Notes under the pieces: generated by a model
Told to the model about the DNA's origin: nothing
Databases searched by the model: none
The model's input: only the letters and a program-made list of their open reading frames with translations
Assembly: GCF_000719475.1 (NCBI RefSeq)
Contig: NZ_JOGO01000039.1
Location: 1-56,544, forward strand
Origin: Streptomyces sp. NRRL F-5630
Lineage (GTDB): Bacteria; Actinomycetota; Actinomycetes; Streptomycetales; Streptomycetaceae
Length of the DNA: 56,544 nt
Direction of reading: 5' to 3'
Position numbers and translations under genes: made by a program
Shown: positions 51,369-56,544 of the stretch, piece after piece
Position numbering within the stretch: position 1 is the stretch's first letter
Layout: each line of letters opens with the position of its first letter

Positions 51369-52696
51369 CGGACGACGTGGCTTTCGACCCGGGTGCCGAG
51401 GCGGCGCGGGCGACGGAGGCGATCCTCGCGGACACGCTGCACGGGACGCACCGGGGCGTCGTGGTGGACTCGCCCCCGGGCGCGGGCAAGTCGACGCTCG
51501 TCGTGCGTGCCGCGCGCGAACTCGTCGCGGCCGGGCGGCGCCTGATGATCGTGGCGCAGACGAACGCCCAGGTCGACGACCTCGTGCTGCGCCTCGCGGC
51601 GAAGGACCCCGAGCTGCCCGTGGGACGGCTGCACAGCAGTGACCAGGACGCGTACGACCCGGCGCTCGACGCGTACACGCAGGTCGTGAAGTCGAGCCGG
51701 GCCGGGGACCTCGCGGAGTTGCCCGTCGTCGTGTCGACGGCGGCGAAGTGGGCGCACGTACGCGACGTCGAGCCGTGGCCGCACGCGATCGTCGACGAGG
51801 CGTACCAGATGCGTTCGGACGCGCTCCTCGCCGTCGCGGGCCTCTTCGAGCGCGCCCTCTTCGTCGGCGACCCGGGGCAGCTCGACCCCTTCGCGCTCGT
51901 CGGCGCCGACCAGTGGGCGGGCCTCGCCCACGACCCCTCGGCCTCCGCCGTCGCGGCCCTCCTCGCGCACAACCCGGAGCTTCCGCAGCACCGCCTGCCG
52001 GTCTCCTGGCGGCTGCCCGCCTCCGCCGCCCCGCTGGTCAGCGCCGCGTTCTACCCGTACACGCCCTTCCGCAGCGGTACGAATCCCGGCGACCGGCGGC
52101 TCGGTTTCGCCGGGGCCGCCGACGGCTCCCCCTACGACGCCGTGATCGACGAGGCGGCGCGCGGCGGCTGGGGGCTGCTCGAACTGCCCGCGCGCATCAC
52201 GCCCCGCACCGACCCGGAGGCCGTGGGCGCGCTCGCGCGCCTCGTGCGGCGGCTCCTGGACCGCGAGGGCACCTCCGTCTCGCCCGGCGAGGACGCGGTG
52301 CCGCTCACGGCGGCCCGGATCGCGGTCGGCACGGCGCACCGCGACCAGGCAGCGGCGGTGCGCGGGGCGCTCGCGGCGCTCGGCGTCACGGACGTCACCG
52401 TGGACACGGCGAACCGGCTCCAGGGCCGCGAGTACGACGTGACCGTCGTCCTGCACCCGCTCTCGGGCCGCCCCGACGCGACCGACTTCCACCTGGAGAC
52501 CGGTCGCCTGTGCGTGCTCGCCTCACGGCACCGGCACGCGTGCCTCGTGGTGTGCAGGGCCGGGGTCGCCGAACTGCTCGACGCGCATCCTTCGACGGAG
52601 CCGGTGCGGCTGGGGGTCGAGCTGCGCTTTCCCGACGGGTGGGAGGCGCACCACGCGGTGCTCGCGCGGCTGGGGGAACACCGGGTGGAGGTGTGA
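51365..52696 (+). CDS. SF1 DNA/RNA helicase, Upf1/Dna2 type
   Basis: 443-residue helicase core. Walker A is PPGAGKST (37-44), motif Ia LMIVAQTNAQVDDL (60-73), motif II VDEA (D144, E145), motif III VGDPGQLDP (167-175), motif IV in VSWRLP, motif V DTANRLQGREYD (347-358; Q353, E356) and motif VI LASRHRH (R388). The VDEA box and GDPxQL fit SF1B Upf1/Dna2-like enzymes. It lacks the N-terminal barrel domain normally fused to such cores, which may be supplied by the upstream protein. The GTG start shares bases with the previous stop. Confidence 0.93.
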   Translation: MTDDVAFDPGAEAARATEAILADTLHGTHRGVVVDSPPGAGKSTLVVRAARELVAAGRRLMIVAQTNAQVDDLVLRLAAKDPELPVGRLHSSDQDAYDPALDAYTQVVKSSRAGDLAELPVVVSTAAKWAHVRDVEPWPHAIVDEAYQMRSDALLAVAGLFERALFVGDPGQLDPFALVGADQWAGLAHDPSASAVAALLAHNPELPQHRLPVSWRLPASAAPLVSAAFYPYTPFRSGTNPGDRRLGFAGAADGSPYDAVIDEAARGGWGLLELPARITPRTDPEAVGALARLVRRLLDREGTSVSPGEDAVPLTAARIAVGTAHRDQAAAVRGALAALGVTDVTVDTANRLQGREYDVTVVLHPLSGRPDATDFHLETGRLCVLASRHRHACLVVCRAGVAELLDAHPSTEPVRLGVELRFPDGWEAHHAVLARLGEHRVEV

Positions 52697-52862
52697 GGGG
52701 GGAAGGAGGGCGGACGGAAACCCGGACGTGAGGAGCCCCGGGGCCCGGCGGGGGCGCGTGCCGGGCGGAGGCCAAAGGCCGGTCTTGCGGGGGCGAGGGA
52801 CAATGGTGGGTGGTGCGGAGGTGGTCCGCGCCGCTCCCACCCGTGCGATGGAGGAAGTTTCT

Positions 52863-53204
52863 ATGGCGGAGCCCGAACGGCGACCGCGGCTGCGTCCGGC
52901 GCCGCTGCTCCACGAGCCGAGGGAGGTGGCGGCCGATCCCGAGCACTTCTTCGACCTGGAGGCGATCGAGGACCCGCGCCGGCTGCTCGACCGGGCGACC
53001 GAGCTGAGCCACGCCTTCCGCGCCGCCACGGACCGGGCGGTGGAGTACCAGGCCATCGCCGCCGCGCAACTCGCCGACCCGCGCCGCTTCGACCGCCTCT
53101 CGGCGGCCTCGATCGGCGAGCGGGCGCAGTGGACCGAGGACTACGCGCGGAAGATGATCGAGTTCGGGCGGGATCTGCTCAAGGGGAAACCCGAGGAAGC
53201 GTGA
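52863..53204 (+). CDS. Small helical hypothetical protein
   Basis: 113-residue, mostly helical protein with acidic and basic patches (DPEHFFDLEAIEDPRRLLDR; TELSHAFRAATDRAVEYQAI; YARKMIEFGRDLLKG). GAGGAAG precedes ATG 52863. It begins 166 bp after the helicase gene, so it may be a fourth member of that unit or independent. The shape suits a dimeric helical adaptor. The last four codons and stop are included in a 28-bp tandem triplication. Confidence 0.75.
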   Translation: MAEPERRPRLRPAPLLHEPREVAADPEHFFDLEAIEDPRRLLDRATELSHAFRAATDRAVEYQAIAAAQLADPRRFDRLSAASIGERAQWTEDYARKMIEFGRDLLKGKPEEA

Positions 53205-53273
53205 CGCCCCCGCGTCGCCCGAGGAAGCGTGACGCCCCCGCGTCGCCCGAGGAAGCGTGACGCCCCCGCGTCG
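53190..53273. repeat. 28-bp tandem repeat, three exact copies including a stop codon
   Basis: Copies at 53190-53217, 53218-53245 and 53246-53273 are identical. The first contains the codons PEEA and the TGA of the small helical protein, so the other two are extra copies of the gene end. Confidence 0.95.
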
Positions 53274-53321
53274 GGCGGCCCCGGGGCCTGCGGCAGGGCC
53301 GCGTGCGGGCATATGCCGAGT

Positions 53322-53357
53322 GACAGGGCACGGTACGCCCGTACGGCATGTCCTGTC
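53322..53357. promoter_or_regulatory. Inverted repeats upstream of the Prim-Pol-like gene
   Basis: GACAGG-n-CA and TG-n-CCTGTC flank a region containing CGGTACG and CGTACGG words. Just upstream is the perfect GGCATATGCC (about 53308-53317). These may be operator sequences for the gene starting at 53411. Confidence 0.4.
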
Positions 53358-53410
53358 CCCGTTTCCGCGAACTCCGTCCGCCGCCGGGGCGGGCGGGCCA
53401 CCGTGGGGGC

Positions 53411-53995
53411 ATGACGAGCAGCACACAGCAGGAGCGACGCGACGGCACGGGCGAGACGGCACGGGACCTGGGCGGGGCCCGCTGGCTCGCGAGCGCGACA
53501 CCCGACCCGGAGGCGACGCTCCGCGCCTGGGCCGCCCGGCCGCACGCCCCGCTCCGTCTCCCCTGCGGCACCGCTTTCGACCTCGTGAGCGCGCCGCTGC
53601 TCTTCGGGCGCCGCATGGTGGAGCGGCTGTGGGCCGAGGGCCCCGGCTGCGGCCCGCTCGCGCAGCGCGGCGACCGCCTCCTCCTGCTCGCCGCCCCGGG
53701 CACGGCCGACCGCCTCGCCGCGCTGCTGCGCTGGGAGCGGTGGGGCGGCAGCCCCCGCCATCCCCTCCCGCCCCTGCTCTGCCACGGACGCGGTGATCTC
53801 GCGAGCCTGCCGCCCCTGGAACGCCCGCTTCCGGGCGCGGGCCGGGACCGCTGGCTCGTGGCCCCGAAGGGTGCGCGCCCCTGGCTCCCGGGCCCGAAGG
53901 TCCTGCTGTGGGCGGCCCGGACAGGTGTGCGGATTGCGATTTCGCACCCCGCCGACCAGGGTGCTAATGTCTACGACGTCAGCAGGCGCCGCTAG
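53411..53995 (+). CDS. Prim-Pol-like (bifunctional primase/polymerase N-terminal type) protein
   Basis: 194-residue streptomycete protein that resembles the N-terminal Prim-Pol-like domain annotated as bifunctional DNA primase/polymerase (LRLPCGTAFDLVSAPLLFGR near 56-75; DRWLVAPKGARPWLPG near 150-165). The DxD catalytic pattern of true primases is not seen, so polymerase activity is doubtful. It ends NVYDVSRRR with the TAG stop located inside the tRNA-Lys gene, a 10-bp overlap. ATG 53411 chosen because the upstream frame is atypical. Confidence 0.75.
   Translation: MTSSTQQERRDGTGETARDLGGARWLASATPDPEATLRAWAARPHAPLRLPCGTAFDLVSAPLLFGRRMVERLWAEGPGCGPLAQRGDRLLLLAAPGTADRLAALLRWERWGGSPRHPLPPLLCHGRGDLASLPPLERPLPGAGRDRWLVAPKGARPWLPGPKVLLWAARTGVRIAISHPADQGANVYDVSRRR
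53965..53970 (+). promoter_or_regulatory. Extended -10 of the tRNA-Lys gene
   Basis: TGcTAATGT (53962-53970) is an extended -10 element inside the 3' end of the preceding CDS. It places the tRNA 5' end 15 nt downstream. Confidence 0.45.
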
Positions 53996-54059
53996 CTCAG
54001 TTGGTTAGAGCAGCTGACTCTTAATCAGCGGGTCCGGGGTTCGAGTCCCTGGCGGCGCA
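53986..54059 (+). tRNA. tRNA-Lys (anticodon CTT)
   Basis: 74-nt cloverleaf. The acceptor stem GCGCCGC pairs with GCGGCGC (54052-54058) plus discriminator A. The D-arm has GCTC/GAGC, the anticodon stem GCTGA/TCAGC encloses loop CTCTTAA with anticodon CTT, and the T-arm contains TTCGAGT. CCA is not encoded. A strong terminator follows seven bases later. Confidence 0.97.
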
Positions 54060-54065
54060 CAGACA

Positions 54066-54099
54066 AAGAAGGCCCCCCGAGCGATCGGGGGGCCTTCTT
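54066..54099 (+). terminator. Intrinsic terminator after tRNA-Lys
   Basis: Arms AAGAAGGCCCCCCGA (54066-54080) and TCGGGGGGCCTTCTT (54085-54099) are perfect complements with a 4-nt loop. It may also serve the convergent protease gene. Confidence 0.92.
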
Positions 54100-54131
54100 G
54101 TCGTGCGGTCCCGCCGGGGCGGGTGCGGGAG

Positions 54132-55334
54132 TCAGGAGCTACGGACGCGGACGGTCCATTCGGCGTCCGGGGTCTTCGCCTCGACCGTGATCCGCAGGCC
54201 GCTGCCCGGGACCGTGTACGTCTCGCCCACGCCGAGCGGGGCGTCGGCCAGGCCCGGCTGGACGGAGCGGCTCGCACAGCCCCCCGTGCCGGGGTGCGTG
54301 TCGTAGACCTTGACGGGGCCCTGCGCCGAGGCGGTGTCGGTGCGCACCTCGTAGAGGAGGACTCCTTCGGAGCAGGTCGTGACGTCGTTGCCGCGCGCCG
54401 TGCGCACCTCGATCGCGAGCGCCCGGTACGGGCCCGTGCGGACCACGGCGAGCCGGGGCGCGCCTCGCAGCCCCTTCGGCAGCGGAGCCGCGAGCGGGGC
54501 GAGGTCCACGCGGTTGTCGCCGCCCGCCGGGAGGCAGGCGACGCGCGCGTCGTCGAGCCAGCCCAGCTTCCACTTGTGCCAGCCGAAGAACTCCGGGGCC
54601 AGCGCGAACTGGCTGCCCATGAGGTCCCAGTCCCCGACGTGCGTGTCCCAGTCCCCCTTGCCGTCCGCCGGGCGGTGGTAGAGGTCGGGCAGGTCGAAGA
54701 CGTGGCCCGTCTCGTGGGCGAGCACATTGTGGTCCGGCGGGTGCTGCTCGAAGACGGTCACGAAGCGGCGCAGAGCGGTCCCGTCCGCGTGCAGGGGCGT
54801 ACCGAGATTGACGACCTTCGTCGCGTCCGGGTTCACACCGGGCGCGTCCGGGTCGGCGACGAGGTACACGACGTCGTACCGGGAGAAGTCCGTCCCCGGG
54901 TCGGCCGCCGCGAGCGCGTCGCGCAAGTACGCCGAGCGGCCCCCGTCGCCCCAGTCCCGCTCTATCGCGTACGCGCTCGCCGGGCGCGGCATGCGCACCC
55001 AGCCGGGCCGCACGTGCGGGACGAGCCTCATGCGCCCGTACGAGGCGCGCGTGTAGAAGTCCGTCGTCGCGGGGAAGTAGTCGCGGCTCAGCTCGCGGGG
55101 TGTCGCGCGCGGCTTCGCGCCGGGGAACGAGAGGTACACGAGCACCGCGTCGAGCCGCCCGGCCGGACGGGGGTAGGCGGCGTTCCACGTGTCGAGGCCC
55201 TCCGAGTGGTGCACGCCGGTGCGGGGCAGCACGCACGGGCCGGAGCGCAGCCCGGCGAGCGCGGGCGCGGGGGCGAGGACGAGGGCACCCGAGACGAGCC
55301 CGAGAAAGGCGGCGGCGGCCGCCCCGAACCGCAT
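54132..55334 (-). CDS. Secreted M6-type metalloprotease
   Basis: 400-residue protein with a signal peptide (about 1-28, ending APALA). The zinc site is HETGH (H207, E208, H211), set in VLAHETGHVFDLPDLY as in M6 (immune inhibitor A-like) peptidases; GDWDLMGSQF downstream supplies the Met-turn. The C-terminal part is beta-rich (about 290-400). It should be an extracellular zinc endopeptidase. ATG 55334 chosen by the signal peptide; no clear ribosome binding site. Convergent with the tRNA. Confidence 0.9.
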   Translation of the reverse strand: MRFGAAAAAFLGLVSGALVLAPAPALAGLRSGPCVLPRTGVHHSEGLDTWNAAYPRPAGRLDAVLVYLSFPGAKPRATPRELSRDYFPATTDFYTRASYGRMRLVPHVRPGWVRMPRPASAYAIERDWGDGGRSAYLRDALAAADPGTDFSRYDVVYLVADPDAPGVNPDATKVVNLGTPLHADGTALRRFVTVFEQHPPDHNVLAHETGHVFDLPDLYHRPADGKGDWDTHVGDWDLMGSQFALAPEFFGWHKWKLGWLDDARVACLPAGGDNRVDLAPLAAPLPKGLRGAPRLAVVRTGPYRALAIEVRTARGNDVTTCSEGVLLYEVRTDTASAQGPVKVYDTHPGTGGCASRSVQPGLADAPLGVGETYTVPGSGLRITVEAKTPDAEWTVRVRSS

Positions 55335-55870
55335 GGGCCACGAAAGCCACCTACCGCCACCCCTGCCGCCCGCACCCCACCGCTCGCCGCCGCTCGCGGC
55401 GGTCTGCGGATCGCGGGGCCGGGGGACGCGGCGTCCTGGAAGCGGTCGATGGCGAAACACGCCACCCACCTTGCGGCGTCATACGTACATATGCACTGTT
55501 TGTCTGATCTACAGGGGTGAGGGGCCACCCGCTCGGCCCCTCGACCCACTGCCACCCGGGCGACCCCGGGGGTGTCGGTGGGGGCGGCGGAGACCGGGGA
55601 GGCGGGTGCGGCGTGATGGGGGCGCGGCGCCGTGGGACACGGCCAACGATGCGGTAAAGGTTCACGCTTCACGCGCGTCGTTCTACGCGCCTTGAAAGCA
55701 CACTTCCGCCCTTCACCCCCACCAGAAGGATCGGGAGCGAAAACAAAGCGCTCAACTCCGGTCGCCTGCCGCGCGGGGGCCCCGAATGGCCGCTGCGACG
55801 GCCTCTGGCCTGCATCTATGATCGGCACACTTGCCAGCACGGACACCCTGGCCAACGGCGGGAGCGAGCG
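55335..55870. promoter_or_regulatory. Divergent intergenic region of 536 bp
   Basis: No gene is visible. CATACGTACATATG (55480-55493), an imperfect palindrome in an AT-rich patch, may be part of the protease promoter. On the plus strand TATGAT (55817-55822) is a near-consensus -10 about 48 bp before the GTG at 55871. 55620-55760 contains other moderately AT-rich sequence without a clear feature. Confidence 0.45.
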
Positions 55871-56544
55871 GTGAACGGACCCCCCGAAGGACCCCCGGCC
55901 CCCACCCGAGCGGGCGCGCCGCACCCCTCCGCCCCGCCGGCCCGCAGCCAAGCCCCACACCACCCGCCCCCGCCGGCCGACGCCGGGCCGAGGGGCCCGC
56001 ACGAGACCACCGCGTACCGCGAGGCGGTGTACGGGGAGGCGTACGGGGAGATGGCGCACGGGGAGGCGGGGCGGCGCGACGCCGTTCACGGGGAGCCCGG
56101 ACACGACGAGGCGGCCCGCCGCGAACCCCGGCCCCGGGACGTCGGGCGGCAGGAGGGGCCGTACCGCGAGGCGGGGCAGCCCGGGGGAACGCGCAGCGAG
56201 GCGGGGCAGCCCGGGGGACCGTTCCGCGAGGCCGGACAGCCCGAGGCACCGTACCGGGAGGCCGGGCAGCACCAGGACGCGTACCGCGAGGCCGCCCGTC
56301 GGGCGGCGGAGACGGCTCGCGGGGCGGGGCGCGGTCTCGGCGCGGAACCGGCCCGTGCCGAGGCGATGCCCTCCTGGCGGCCGCTTTCCGGCCCGCAGTC
56401 CGGCGTCTCCTGGGCCCGGACCCCGGCTTCTCCCCAGCCGCCCCACCTCCGCGAGCGCGACGTCCTGGCCCGGACCGCCGCCGAACCGCCCCGCCGCGAC
56501 CCGGCCCCGCTCTCCGGGCACTGGCCCACCCGCCCCCGTCCGGC
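55871..56544 (+). CDS. N-terminus of a proline-rich repeat protein (cut by window end)
   Basis: Open frame from GTG 55871 to the end of the window (at least 224 codons, no stop) with strong third-position GC. The start is Pro-rich (NGPPEGPPAPTRAG), then come repeats of the type YREAGQP (about residues 98-140) and related YGEA/HGEA units. The segment is probably disordered. No domain is reached before the window ends, so the function cannot be told. TATGAT 48 bp upstream and GGGAGCGAG before the GTG support expression. Confidence 0.7.
   Translation, partial: MNGPPEGPPAPTRAGAPHPSAPPARSQAPHHPPPPADAGPRGPHETTAYREAVYGEAYGEMAHGEAGRRDAVHGEPGHDEAARREPRPRDVGRQEGPYREAGQPGGTRSEAGQPGGPFREAGQPEAPYREAGQHQDAYREAARRAAETARGAGRGLGAEPARAEAMPSWRPLSGPQSGVSWARTPASPQPPHLRERDVLARTAAEPPRRDPAPLSGHWPTRPRP

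Noticed and set aside
48529..52696. Naming the operon as AddAB, RecBCD or a known defence system
   Set aside because: The helicase is a short Upf1/Dna2-type core and the nuclease a separate Cas4-like protein; the middle protein matches none of those complexes, so a known name would be misleading.
53190..53273. Possible CRISPR array from the 28-bp repeats
   Set aside because: The three units are directly adjacent with no spacers, so this is a plain tandem duplication.
53986..54059. tRNA-Lys as the attachment site of an integrated element
   Set aside because: No integrase gene and no repeated tRNA 3' end are present in the window.

Overview
The window is about 56.5 kb of very GC-rich actinobacterial chromosome and is almost certainly from Streptomyces. 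Third codon positions are strongly GC-biased. GTG starts are common and many genes overlap by ATGA or GTGA. Typical lineage markers are present: a WhiB-like protein, a SpoIIE-type phosphatase with GAF and HATPase parts, XRE/DUF5753 with DUF397 pairs, and an OxyR regulator. No phage, CRISPR array, rRNA operon or biosynthetic cluster is visible.

Layout. 0.1-18.5 kb looks like conserved core: a wblI-like gene, a DUF1707 envelope-stress protein, both fumarases (Fe-S class I, then class II fumC), a DUF402 protein, a methyltransferase, the PP2C phosphatase, a bifunctional penicillin-binding protein, an SPFH protein with a small RHH protein, a PadR-ABC-FtsX operon, a second SPFH protein and oxyR. 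18.7-22.2 kb is a large secreted GH87 alpha-1,3-glucanase. 22.6-28.1 kb is an accessory patch holding two decayed transposase genes, an isolated membrane protein, a duplicated DUF397 locus and an XRE regulator. 28.1-43.7 kb holds mostly short units: a VOC protein, a lipoprotein/secreted pair, two TetR-controlled membrane-protein loci with clear palindromic operators, msrA, a LigD-type phosphoesterase with an EndoIII-like protein, a LacI regulator, an aspartate aminotransferase/decarboxylase, CsbD, an orphan response regulator, a spermidine-synthase-like protein and a HEAT-repeat protein.

43.7-56.5 kb contains an XRE/TPR regulator, a histidine phosphatase and a PAP2 phosphatase. Next comes the most interesting locus, a tightly coupled three-gene operon (48.5-52.7 kb). 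It encodes a RecB/Cas4-like nuclease with a four-cysteine cluster, an unknown protein with a possible C-terminal beta-barrel, and an SF1 Upf1/Dna2-type helicase. Together these resemble a Dna2 enzyme split into three subunits, which would fit DNA repair or anti-element defence. After it come a small helical protein, a Prim-Pol-like protein running into a tRNA-Lys, an M6-type secreted metalloprotease, and the start of a proline-rich protein that continues past the window.

Two patterns recur. At least seven genes have a TAnnnT -10 box only 6-8 nt before the start codon and no ribosome binding site, so they are probably leaderless. Short exact tandem duplications (14-28 bp) sit repeatedly at gene boundaries, several of them including stop or start codons.
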